Shown here piece after piece: positions 18,646 through 32,415 of a stretch of DNA of 64,000 nt. Source of the stretch: Streptomyces sp. NBRC 110611. Its GTDB lineage: Bacteria > Actinomycetota > Actinomycetes > Streptomycetales > Streptomycetaceae. Made by a program: the position numbers and the translations under genes. The stretch spans positions 112,972-176,971 of the forward strand of contig NZ_BBUY01000007.1 of NCBI RefSeq assembly GCF_001590865.1, written 5' to 3'. Numbering within the stretch: position 1 is the stretch's first letter; the number at the start of each line of letters is the position of its first letter. The notes beneath the pieces were generated by a model that was not told where the DNA came from, did no database searches, and saw only the letters and a program-made list of their open reading frames with translations.

Positions 18646-20144
18646 GGTGCGGATACCTCCGGTGGGTCGGGTCGGTCCGGTCCGTCGGGTTGCTCCGGTC
18701 GGTCGGGCCGGTCGGGGGTGCGGACGGCGAGCGCGGCGGTCCGGCGCGCCAGGGTGTCGAAGCCGATGCCGTCCAGCCCTCCGACGCCGGTGGCGAGCCG
18801 GTTGCCGAGCGGCGCCGTCCAGCGGCCGGGCAGCGCGGCCGGCGACCCGGCGAGCAGTCCGGCCAGCGAACCGGCCGTCGCACCGTTGGAGTCGGTGTCC
18901 CAACCGCCGGACACCGCACGGCACACGGAGCCGGTGAAGTCCCCGTCGGCATGGGTGAGCGCGGCCGCCAGCAGCGCCGTGTTCGGCACCGCGTGCACCC
19001 AGTGGTAGTGCCGGTACTCCGCGTGCAGCCGGTCGACGACGGCCGCGAAACCCTCCGCCGTGCCGGCCGGTTCGTCGTGCGCCGCCGTGATGCCCAGGCG
19101 GACGGCCCGGGCGAGCCGGGACCGCGGGGGGACCACGGCGAGCCCGGCCCGCAGCGCACCGTGCACATCTGCGTCACCGCCTGCTGCCGCGGCGAGCGCG
19201 GCGGCCGTGAACATCGCCGCGTACACCCCGTTCGCGGTGTGGCTGAGGACCGCGTCCCGCCAGGCCTGGGCCGCGGCGGCGGCCGGATCGCCGGGCCGGG
19301 TCCAGCCGTGGACGTCCGCCCGGATCCGCGCACCGGTCCACTCCCGGAACGGGTTGCGGTACCGGGCGGTGTCCGGCGGCTCGATCCCGTCCAGGAGGTT
19401 GCGGTACGCGACGCGCTCGGCGGTGAAGGTACGGCCGGCCGGCAGCTCGTCCAGCCACAGCCGTGCCACGTCGGACGTGCCGAAGCCATGCCCGTGGCGT
19501 TCGAGCAGCAGCAGCCCCAGCAACGGGTGGTCGAGGTCGTCGTCCTCGGGCATCCCGGCGATGTTCTCGGCGAGCGAGGTGTCCCGGCTGCGGCGGTTCC
19601 ACGGGTGGCGGGCGGCGACCGCCGGGTCGAGTCCGGTCCCGGTGAAGTACGCGCGCAGCGGCCAGTTCCCGGTCGAGCGGGCGATCGCCCGGATCCCGTC
19701 GAGCGGCAGCTTCTCGACCGGTTTGCCGAGCAGACACCCGGCCGCCCGCCCGAGCCAGGCGGCTTCCAGCCGCGCGGTCAGCGCCTCCGTGTCGTCCGCC
19801 TGAACCGTCAACGTCCCCCGGGGCCAGGAGAGCTGAATACCCGTCAGTTCGGTGGGCTCCTCGTCCGCCAACGGGCTGGGCAGCAGGGCGAGTTCATCGA
19901 GCAGAGCCTTCGCCAGGGTGCGCAGTGCCGGTTCTGCGGGGGCGGGGGAGGTGCCCGCCCGGTCCGGTGCGGGCCGGCCGCCCGCGGCCCGCCACCGGCG
20001 CGCGATCCCGGCCGCGTCCCGGCCGTCCTCCGCCGCCTGCCGCAGCTCGTGCCCGAGCAGGTCCTCGGGCTGCACCCAGGTCACCCGTAGCGGCGCCCCG
20101 TACACCGGTGGCGCGGACGGAACGGCGGCCGCCGGAGCCGTCAC
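18642..20144 (-). CDS. ADP-ribosylglycohydrolase-family protein, paralogue 1 (divergent N-terminus)
   Basis: 500 residues, GTG start overlapping the preceding stop. The first 120 residues (VTWVQPEDLLGHELRQAAEDG and following) are an extra domain not seen in the other three paralogues. The glycohydrolase core begins at about 128 with LEAAWLGRAAGCLLGKPVEK. The usual TDDT metal motif is replaced by ENIAGMPEDDDLDHPLL, while the C-terminal metal site is strong: GGWDTDSNGATAGSLAG. Family members remove ADP-ribose from proteins or small molecules using two magnesium ions. The C-terminus is an Asp/Pro/Arg-rich tail. Confidence 0.85.
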   Translation of the reverse strand: MTAPAAAVPSAPPVYGAPLRVTWVQPEDLLGHELRQAAEDGRDAAGIARRWRAAGGRPAPDRAGTSPAPAEPALRTLAKALLDELALLPSPLADEEPTELTGIQLSWPRGTLTVQADDTEALTARLEAAWLGRAAGCLLGKPVEKLPLDGIRAIARSTGNWPLRAYFTGTGLDPAVAARHPWNRRSRDTSLAENIAGMPEDDDLDHPLLGLLLLERHGHGFGTSDVARLWLDELPAGRTFTAERVAYRNLLDGIEPPDTARYRNPFREWTGARIRADVHGWTRPGDPAAAAAQAWRDAVLSHTANGVYAAMFTAAALAAAAGGDADVHGALRAGLAVVPPRSRLARAVRLGITAAHDEPAGTAEGFAAVVDRLHAEYRHYHWVHAVPNTALLAAALTHADGDFTGSVCRAVSGGWDTDSNGATAGSLAGLLAGSPAALPGRWTAPLGNRLATGVGGLDGIGFDTLARRTAALAVRTPDRPDRPEQPDGPDRPDPPEVSAP

Positions 20145-21439
20145 CGTACGCCCGCCTCCGTCATCGCGGGGATCGCCGAGATCGCGGTGAAGGCCTGCTC
20201 ATGGGTACGGGCGCGGGCCCGGTCACGGGTGAAGACCTCGCGCGCGACGGTGGCCAGTGACGCTCCGGGCGCCTGCAGATCCAGCCGGCTGGCGCGGGCG
20301 ACCTCCCCGCTCCACTCCTCCGGTACCGCCGTGGCGCCGCGCAGCGCGCCGGCCAGCGCGCCGCTCATCGTGGCGATCGAGTCGCAGTCGCGGCCGTAGT
20401 TGACCGAGCCGAGGACGGTGGCCCGGTAGTCGCCGCGCCCGACCAGCAACATGCCCAGGGCGATGGGGAGTTCCTCGACGGAGTGCAGCCGGGAGGGGCG
20501 GCGGGCACCCAGCGAGGGGTTGCGGTAGTCGGGGCCGACGGTGTCGAACGGGGCGACCGCCGCCCGCAGCGGCGCCAGCGCGGACTCGAAGCCGTCGAGC
20601 GGCGCGGCGGCCTCGCAGACCGCCTCGATCGCGGCGCGGGTGCCGTCCTTGGCGAGCCGCAGCGCCTGGACGACGACCGAGGACGGGGTGGCGTCGGGCG
20701 CGAACGCGGCGGCCACCGCGGCGGCGAACACCCCCGCCGCCTCCCGCCCGTACGAGGACTGGTGGGCGCCGGCGATGTCCAGCGCCTCGGCGTAGGCCCG
20801 GTCGGGGTTGCCGGCGTTGACGACGCCGACCGGCGCCATGTACATCGCCGCACCGCAGTTGACGATGTTGCCGACGCCCGCCTCGCGCGGATCGGCGTGC
20901 CCGTAGTGCAGCCGCGCCACGATCCACTTCTCGGCGAGGAAGATCCGCTGGAGCGGCAGCGCCTCGGTCTCCAGTTCCGGGATCCAGCGCGGGGTGCCGA
21001 TCAGGTCCGGTACGAGGTGGTCGGCGACGTCGTAGGCGTCGAGGTGGTCGCGCACCGACTCGTAGACCCGGACCAGGGCATGGGTCATCAGGGTGTCGTC
21101 GGTGACATGGCCGTTTCCCTTGTGGTACGGGGCGAGCGGGCGGGCGGTGCGCCAGTCGTCGTGGAACGGGCCGACGATGCCGGTGACCCGGCCGCCATGC
21201 CGTTTGACGATCTCCTCGGGGGTCCGGCCCTCGACCGGCCCGCCGAGCGCGTCGCCGACGGCGGCGCCGACCAGCGCGCCGATCGCCCGGTCCTCCAGGG
21301 ACGGCGGGGCCGGGGGCGCCGCGGGTGCCGCGGGCGCTGCGGGTGCGTCGGCTGCCGCGGGCGTGACCGGCCGGATCCGGGTGGCCGGGGGTTCGGACCG
21401 GCCCGGCGCGGTCGGCGGGGTCTCGCTGGTGTACGTCAT
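20141..21439 (-). CDS. ADP-ribosylglycohydrolase-family protein, paralogue 2 (canonical)
   Basis: 432 residues. After an Ala/Pro-rich leader, the fold starts at about 47: LEDRAIGALVGAAVGDALGGPVEG, then GHVTDDTLMTHALVRVY (the TDDT magnesium motif), NCGAAMYMAPVGVVNAGNP, and NYGRDCDSIATMSGALAGAL as the second metal site. All metal-binding positions expected for an active enzyme are present, so this is the most canonical of the four. Overlaps both neighbours by ATGA/GTGA. Confidence 0.9.
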   Translation of the reverse strand: MTYTSETPPTAPGRSEPPATRIRPVTPAAADAPAAPAAPAAPPAPPSLEDRAIGALVGAAVGDALGGPVEGRTPEEIVKRHGGRVTGIVGPFHDDWRTARPLAPYHKGNGHVTDDTLMTHALVRVYESVRDHLDAYDVADHLVPDLIGTPRWIPELETEALPLQRIFLAEKWIVARLHYGHADPREAGVGNIVNCGAAMYMAPVGVVNAGNPDRAYAEALDIAGAHQSSYGREAAGVFAAAVAAAFAPDATPSSVVVQALRLAKDGTRAAIEAVCEAAAPLDGFESALAPLRAAVAPFDTVGPDYRNPSLGARRPSRLHSVEELPIALGMLLVGRGDYRATVLGSVNYGRDCDSIATMSGALAGALRGATAVPEEWSGEVARASRLDLQAPGASLATVAREVFTRDRARARTHEQAFTAISAIPAMTEAGVR

Positions 21440-22752
21440 GGGTGGAGGAGTCCTTCCGCGGTGGGGGAGCAGGCCGGGGCCGGTGCGGCCTCGGGGCGGG
21501 CTTCGGGCGGGGCATCGGGAGCGGTGTGAGGGGTGGTCGGCCCGGTACCGGCGAGCCGCCCGGCCAGCTCGACCAGGTCGGTGCCGGCCAGCCGGGGCAG
21601 TGCGCAGCCGGAGAGCACCCGGCAGGCGTCACGCCAGGTGCGGGGCAGCGCGGCGGCGCCGGTCAGCGCGCCGGTCAGCGCCCCGGCGAGGGCGGGGGCG
21701 GAGTCGGCGACCCGGGACAGGCAGGCGGCGGCCGGGACCGCCTCGGCGGCCAGCCCGTCCGTCGCCAGCGCGAGCGCGAGGGCGATGGGGACGGTCTCGG
21801 CGGCGGCGATGCCGTAGCTGTAGACGTGGTCGACGATCTCGTGCTCCAGCACGGGCACCAGGGCGAAGGCGCTCCCGGACCGGCCGGCGCGGCCGGCGCT
21901 CCCGGAGCGGTCGGAGTGGCCGGCGTGGTCGGAACGGCCGGGAGCGTCGGCGGCGAAGGTCTCGGCCAGCCGGAGCGCGTGCAGCGTGTTGCGGCGGATC
22001 TCGGTGCCCTCGGGGAGCTGGCCGAGCGCGGTGCCGACGCAGTCCGCGGCGGGCCGCCCGGCGAGCGCGGCCGCGACCGCGGCGGCCATCGCCCGGGCGC
22101 CGTGCACCCCGTCGCCGTCCTGGGTGTAGCGCGCGTCGTACTCGGCCAGATCGGCCGCCGCGGCCGGTTCGCCCGGGTGCACCACGGCCAGCACGGTGGC
22201 CCGTACGCAGGCCGCGTCGTCGAAGAAGTGCGGATTGTCGTGGCCGGTGGCGGGCGGCCGCAGCCCGGCGGCGAGGTTGCCCAGCCCGGCCCGTACGGAG
22301 ATCCGGGCGCGCAGCGGCAGCACCGCGGACTCCACCTCGGGGGCCCGGTCCGCGGCCGCGGCGACCTCGCCCGCCAGCGCGTTCCAGGCCAGGTCGAGGG
22401 CGGCGCGGATCCGGCGGTCGCGGCCGGGGCCGGCGAGCCGGGTACCGGCGGCGGTGAGCACGGCCTCGGCGGTGAAGGCCGCCCATTCGGCGTCGTCGGA
22501 CGGGCCGAGCAGCAGTGGCTCCGGCGGCTGGTTGAGGGCGATCGGCACGGGGAGTGTGGTGGTGGCGTTCTGCTCGGCGAAGGTGTCCAGCTCGCGGGTG
22601 AGCCGCCGGGTCCACTCGGGCATCCGCGCCGCCCGGTGCCGCGCGGCGGGCCACCCGGCGGCATCGCCCGCGGCCAGCCCGAGCAGCAGCCCCTCGACAC
22701 GGTCGCGGGCGGTGGGGTCCGCGGCGCCCTGGGGGGCGCGCCGGCCGCTCAT
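21436..22752 (-). CDS. ADP-ribosylglycohydrolase-family protein, paralogue 3 (degenerate metal site)
   Basis: 438 residues. Starts RDRVEGLLLGLAAGDAAGWPA, matching the family opening, but the TDDT position reads LGPSDDAEWAAFTAEA and the C-terminal DxD block is reduced to LSRVADSAPALAGALTG. It therefore keeps the helical fold but lacks part of the dinuclear metal site, and may be a binding or regulatory paralogue or act on a different bond. An internal Gly/Ser/Arg stretch (RSDHAGHSDRSGSAGRAGRSG) is low in complexity. Overlaps paralogues 2 and 4 by ATGA. Confidence 0.8.
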   Translation of the reverse strand: MSGRRAPQGAADPTARDRVEGLLLGLAAGDAAGWPAARHRAARMPEWTRRLTRELDTFAEQNATTTLPVPIALNQPPEPLLLGPSDDAEWAAFTAEAVLTAAGTRLAGPGRDRRIRAALDLAWNALAGEVAAAADRAPEVESAVLPLRARISVRAGLGNLAAGLRPPATGHDNPHFFDDAACVRATVLAVVHPGEPAAAADLAEYDARYTQDGDGVHGARAMAAAVAAALAGRPAADCVGTALGQLPEGTEIRRNTLHALRLAETFAADAPGRSDHAGHSDRSGSAGRAGRSGSAFALVPVLEHEIVDHVYSYGIAAAETVPIALALALATDGLAAEAVPAAACLSRVADSAPALAGALTGALTGAAALPRTWRDACRVLSGCALPRLAGTDLVELAGRLAGTGPTTPHTAPDAPPEARPEAAPAPACSPTAEGLLHP

Positions 22753-23957
22753 CCGGCCCTCACCCCGGTCACCGCGTCTGCCGAGCCCGCCGCAGCCGCC
22801 GTGCCCGCCGTGCCCGCCGTGCGCGCCGCATCCGTCGGGCTCGCGGTGCCCGCCGCGTCAGCTGCGCCCGCTGTGGCCGCCGTGCCCGCCACGCCCGCCG
22901 CCTCGCCGCCCGGTGTCAACAGCTCCGCGATGTCCAGGACGTGATGGCCGGCCATCGACGGCAGACAGCTGCCGCGGGCCGGGCCGATGGCGCGGCCCCA
23001 GGCCTCGGGGATCGCGCCCGCCCCGTGGAGCGCACCGGCCAGCGCGCCGGCCACCGCCGCCGTGGTGTCGGCGTCGCGGCCCATGTTCACCGCGGTCAGC
23101 ACCGACCCGGAAAAGTCGCCACCGGCCGCGGCGAACGCGCCGAACGCCAGCCCGACGGCCTCCGGCGCCAGATCCGTCCAGGGGTAGCCGCCGACCACCA
23201 CGGCGGAGCGCACCGCGCGCTCGGTACCGAGCCGGGTGATGCCCGGATCGTGCCGGCAGCGCTGTGCGGCGCCCACCGCGCGGCGCAGCGAGCGGGCGGT
23301 CCAGGAGTCCTCCGGTACGACGGAGAGCGCGGCGGCGACGACCGCGTCGGTGGCGGACCGGAGGCCTGCCGACGGCCCCCGGGGGAGGGCGACCATGGCG
23401 GCGGCGACCCCGGCGGCCACCGCCCGCCCGCCGTGGATCCCCTCGCCGTCGTGGCTGACCGTGCCGTCGATGGCGACCAGCCGGGCGGCCTCGGCGGGCC
23501 GTCCGGCGGCGAACACCCCGAACGGCGCGGCGCGCATCGCCAGGCCGTCGCTCCAGGCGTGCCGGTGCTGTGCCGAGATGGGGGCGGCCAGGCCGCGCCG
23601 CAGGTTCTCCAGGGTGCCGCGCTCGCTGAAACCGGCGCCGCGGAACGGCCCTTCGTCGCGGTCGGCGATCCACTCGTGCCAGGCCGCCTCGACGTCGGCG
23701 ACGGTCAGCGCCGAGCCGTGGGCCGCCAGCAGCAGCCCGGAGAAGAGGGCGTACTCGGTGTCGTCGGTGCCGGCCGGGTCGTCCTCGACGTAGCCCTCGA
23801 TGCGGCCCCAGCGGCACCGGATCTGAGAGGGCTTCAGGTTCTCCGCGGGCGCGCCCAGCGCGTCCCCGACGGCCAGCCCGAGCAGCGCACCGCGGGCCCG
23901 GTCGCGTAACGGGGCGGGACGCTCCGGCGGCGGGGACGGGGGGTGCGCGGCAGTCAT
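22749..23957 (-). CDS. ADP-ribosylglycohydrolase-family protein, paralogue 4 (operon leader)
   Basis: 402 residues from ATG 23957, the first gene of the six-gene operon. Canonical blocks: LRDRARGALLGLAVGDALGAPAENL, GTDDTEYALFSGLLLAA for the first metal site, HDGEGIHGGRAVAAGVAAA, and NMGRDADTTAAVAGALAGALHG for the second. The last 50 residues are Ala/Thr/Gly repeats built on gccgc units. I prefer this ATG to an in-frame start 81 nt upstream since the conserved part begins just after it. Confidence 0.88.
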   Translation of the reverse strand: MTAAHPPSPPPERPAPLRDRARGALLGLAVGDALGAPAENLKPSQIRCRWGRIEGYVEDDPAGTDDTEYALFSGLLLAAHGSALTVADVEAAWHEWIADRDEGPFRGAGFSERGTLENLRRGLAAPISAQHRHAWSDGLAMRAAPFGVFAAGRPAEAARLVAIDGTVSHDGEGIHGGRAVAAGVAAAMVALPRGPSAGLRSATDAVVAAALSVVPEDSWTARSLRRAVGAAQRCRHDPGITRLGTERAVRSAVVVGGYPWTDLAPEAVGLAFGAFAAAGGDFSGSVLTAVNMGRDADTTAAVAGALAGALHGAGAIPEAWGRAIGPARGSCLPSMAGHHVLDIAELLTPGGEAAGVAGTAATAGAADAAGTASPTDAARTAGTAGTAAAAGSADAVTGVRAG

Positions 23958-24332
23958 GGTGGTATCCGTGCCACGTGGCGGCCCGGCTCTCCTGCCCGCG
24001 GCGGCAGGGTCACCCGGTCGACTCCCCGGACGGACCACAGGGGGACGACAGGGGCCGCAGGGGGACCACGGGCCGTCAACAGGCGGACCGGAGAGGGACC
24101 GCGGAAGGGCCGGGGAAGGACCGCGGAAGAGCCGGGGAAGGACCGCGGACGGCGCCCGGCATCGGCTGTGACCGGTGTCTCAACTCCCGCCTCCGAGGAA
24201 AACCGCAGGTCAGCGCGGTAAGTTCGGCCTTCCTTGCTAGCGGAGGAGGGTAATTCGCGCATAGCTTCGAGGTGTTGGAGGGGGAAGCGCCGCTGTCGGC
24301 CCACACCCCGGTGAAGGAAGCAGGTCCCAGCT
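23958..24332. other. 375-nt divergent promoter region between the glycohydrolase operon and the VIT gene
   Basis: Holds 2.5 copies of a 22-bp unit (24096-24149, ggaccgcggaagRgccggggaa) and a lower-GC part at 24185-24260 near the VIT side where that gene's promoter must lie. No gene is seen. No clear iron-regulator box could be recognised upstream of the VIT gene. Confidence 0.45.
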
Positions 24333-25073
24333 ATGTCCGTCATGGAGATCATGGATGCCGCGGCGCCGACCCACGTGGCCCACCGTGACAACCACACCCA
24401 CCGCGATGTGAACGGCGGCTGGCTCCGCCCCGCCGTCTTCGGTGCGATGGACGGCCTGGTCTCGAACCTCGCCCTGATGACGGGCGTCGCCGGCGGTGCG
24501 CTGTCCCAGCAGACGATTATCATCACCGGCCTGGCGGGGATGGCCGCCGGTGCCTTCTCGATGGCCGCGGGGGAGTACACCTCGGTCGCCTCGCAGCGTG
24601 AGCTGGTACAGGCCGAGCTGGACATCGAGCGGGCCCAGCTGCGCAAGCACCCGAAGGACGAGCAGGCGGAGCTGGCCGCCCTGTACACCTCGCGCGGAGT
24701 GGAGCCGGCGCTCGCCCGCGAGGTGGCCGCGCAGCTGTCGAAGGACCCCGAGCAGGCCCTGGAGATCCATGCCCGCGAGGAGTTGGGTGTCGACCCGTCC
24801 GACCTTCCTTCTCCTGTCGTAGCCGCGGTCTCATCCTTTGGATCGTTTGCGTTGGGCGCGCTTTTGCCTGTCCTTCCTTACCTGTTGGGGGCTTCCGCGA
24901 TCTGGCCGGCGGTGCTGTTGGCGCTCCTCGGGCTCTTCGCCTGCGGTGCGGTCGTGGCGCGGGTGACGGCACGCTCCTGGTGGTTCAGCGGGCTGCGGCA
25001 ACTGGCTCTCGGCGGCGCCGCCGCGGGTGTGACCTACGCCCTGGGGGCACTCTTCGGAACCGTCGTAGGGTGA
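24333..25073 (+). CDS. VIT1/CCC1-family metal transporter
   Basis: 246 residues. N-terminal HRDNHTHRDVNGGWLRPAVFGAMDGLVSNLALMTGVAGG and AGMAAGAFSMAAGEYTSVASQREL are the VIT family signatures in the first two helices; a cytoplasmic helical metal-binding region (residues about 90-160, rich in Glu and Gln) follows, then three C-terminal helices. The family exports or sequesters Fe(II) and Mn(II). The part from 24803 to 24905 uses many T-ending and TTG codons unlike the rest of the gene (see findings). Confidence 0.9.
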   Translation: MSVMEIMDAAAPTHVAHRDNHTHRDVNGGWLRPAVFGAMDGLVSNLALMTGVAGGALSQQTIIITGLAGMAAGAFSMAAGEYTSVASQRELVQAELDIERAQLRKHPKDEQAELAALYTSRGVEPALAREVAAQLSKDPEQALEIHAREELGVDPSDLPSPVVAAVSSFGSFALGALLPVLPYLLGASAIWPAVLLALLGLFACGAVVARVTARSWWFSGLRQLALGGAAAGVTYALGALFGTVVG

Positions 25074-25294
25074 CTGCGCCATCCGGGTGACGGCATCATG
25101 ACCGCGTTACCCAGCGGTTTCGTTTCCTTGACGACCGGGCATAAGGCCCTGGCGTCGCGGGCAATGTCGCCCGCCGGACGCCGCCCTGCGGGCAGGCCCG
25201 GATCCGCCCGCGTTCTGCCGTCACCTGACCCACCGCAACCGCGGTGTCCGCATGTTGGAAGCCCCTTTTCGCTTTTCGGGAAGGGAGCCATCCT

Positions 25295-25310
25295 GTAACC
25301 TGCACGAAAT
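25295..25310 (+). promoter_or_regulatory. Candidate GlnR box upstream of gltB
   Basis: GTAAC-N6-GAAAT, matching the actinobacterial GlnR pattern gTnAC-N6-GaAAc at nine of ten fixed positions, 62 nt before the gltB start. Only one such pair is seen; strong GlnR targets usually have two. The regulator is a natural one for glutamate synthase, but this is a pattern match only. Confidence 0.4.
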
Positions 25311-25372
25311 TTCGCGGAGGGCCAACGTCGTCCCTCGGCACTGCCTATGCCACGACGACGTTGGGAGAGCCG

Positions 25373-31451
<6,079 letters not shown>

Positions 31452-31484
31452 CCAACGGCCGACCAGCCGACCATCCCTGCCCGA

Positions 31485-31561
31485 CACTGCCCGTCCCTGA
31501 CGGTCCTTGCCCGCCCTTGCCCGTCCCTGACGGTCCTGCCCTGCCCGTCCCTGACGGTCCC
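31485..31561. repeat. Direct repeats after gltD
   Basis: Three copies of tgcccgtccctgacggtcc (19 nt, start points near 31488, 31518 and 31542) with short spacers in the gltD 3' gap. Each contains the small palindrome gtccctgacggtcc-like core. No spacers of uniform size, so not a CRISPR. Confidence 0.6.
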
Positions 31562-31620
31562 TGAATGTCCCGTACAACGTCGTACGGAGGCACGGGAACC
31601 GGCCCGATCCGGCTCCCGAC

Positions 31621-31663
31621 CGCGGCGCCTGTCCCCTCCCCCGACCGGAGGACAGGCGCCGCG
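31621..31663. terminator. Terminator between gltD and the flavin reductase-like gene
   Basis: Perfect 14-bp stem cgcggcgcctgtcc/ggacaggcgccgcg around a 15-nt C-rich loop, in the gap between two convergent genes. Confidence 0.75.
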
Positions 31664-31727
31664 AGTCCTCGCCCCGCCCAACTAAGGGCCGCTCCCCGGG
31701 AACCGCTCCCCCCGTCAACCGTTCCGC

Positions 31728-32348
31728 TCAGGAACCGCTGCGCTGCGGATAACGGCGGGACCGCTGCTCGGCCAGATCCCGGGCGGGCGCCGGTACGGGC
31801 TGCGGCGGGGGAGCGGGCGACGGACGGAAGTCGTGTACCGGCGGCTCCCATGCCCCCAGGTCGATCCGACGGTTGCTCAGCGGCAGTACCCATCGCGGGT
31901 CGGCGTGCACCCGCAGCACCTGTGCCTCGATCTGGGTCCACGCCCCGTCGACGACCGTACGCGCACCGACCCGGCGGGCCTCCAACTGCACCGGACAGTG
32001 CGCCAGTCGGGGCGGCCGGACCAGCTCCGACGGTTCCGTCCACGGTGTATCCGTCCACGGCGCGTCCGCTGAAGGGGCCAGAGTGCCCAGCCCTTCCTGG
32101 GGGCCGGTGGAGCCGGCAGAGCCCGTGGAACCCGTAGGGCCCGTCGCGTCCGGCGGCAGGTTGAACACCACGTCCGGGCGTACCGCGAGATTTTTGGCGG
32201 TGCGCCCGCGGGTCGGCAGCCAGAGGCTCACGACCGGCCCGAGCTCCCACCGGATCCGCAGCTCGACCAGAACGAATGTTCCGTCGTCGTTCTCCGTGGA
32301 CAGCAGCGCCGGGGTGACCGAACTGCTCTTCTCCAGAGCGCTTTTCAT
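31728..32348 (-). CDS. Flavin reductase-like (FMN-binding split barrel) protein
   Basis: 206 residues. VTPALLSTENDDGTF ... GPVVSLWLPTRGRTAKNLAVRPDVVFNLPP, followed by CPVQLEARRVG and VLRVHADPRWVLP, is the pattern of the DIM6/NTAB flavin reductase-like family, which binds FMN in a split barrel. A Gly/Ser/Thr-rich insert (residues about 68-90) separates the halves, and the C-terminus is a Pro/Arg tail. Divergent ArsR-type regulator starts 67 nt away, with two small palindromes between, which suggests a regulator-enzyme pair. Not certain whether it reduces free flavin or uses FMN itself. Confidence 0.7.
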   Translation of the reverse strand: MKSALEKSSSVTPALLSTENDDGTFVLVELRIRWELGPVVSLWLPTRGRTAKNLAVRPDVVFNLPPDATGPTGSTGSAGSTGPQEGLGTLAPSADAPWTDTPWTEPSELVRPPRLAHCPVQLEARRVGARTVVDGAWTQIEAQVLRVHADPRWVLPLSNRRIDLGAWEPPVHDFRPSPAPPPQPVPAPARDLAEQRSRRYPQRSGS

Positions 32349-32373
32349 GTTGTTGAGGATAGAAGTTGGATGA

Positions 32374-32389
32374 TTCGGTTCTCACCGAA
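32374..32389. promoter_or_regulatory. Palindrome 1 in the flavin reductase/ArsR divergent promoter
   Basis: Perfect inverted repeat TTCGGT-N4-ACCGAA. Lies midway between the two divergent starts; likely operator for the ArsR-type protein. Confidence 0.5.
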
Positions 32390-32396
32390 ATGTTAT

Positions 32397-32410
32397 CAGA
32401 GGTTACTCTG
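32397..32410. promoter_or_regulatory. Palindrome 2 in the flavin reductase/ArsR divergent promoter
   Basis: Perfect inverted repeat CAGAG-N4-CTCTG ending 5 nt before the ArsR ATG at 32416. Position is fit for autorepression. Confidence 0.45.
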
Positions 32411-32415
32411 TGTAC

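Noticed and set aside
24185..24260. Iron-regulator box upstream of the VIT gene
   Set aside because: ggtaagttcggccttccttgctag was compared with the DmdR/IdeR palindrome but the arms do not pair.
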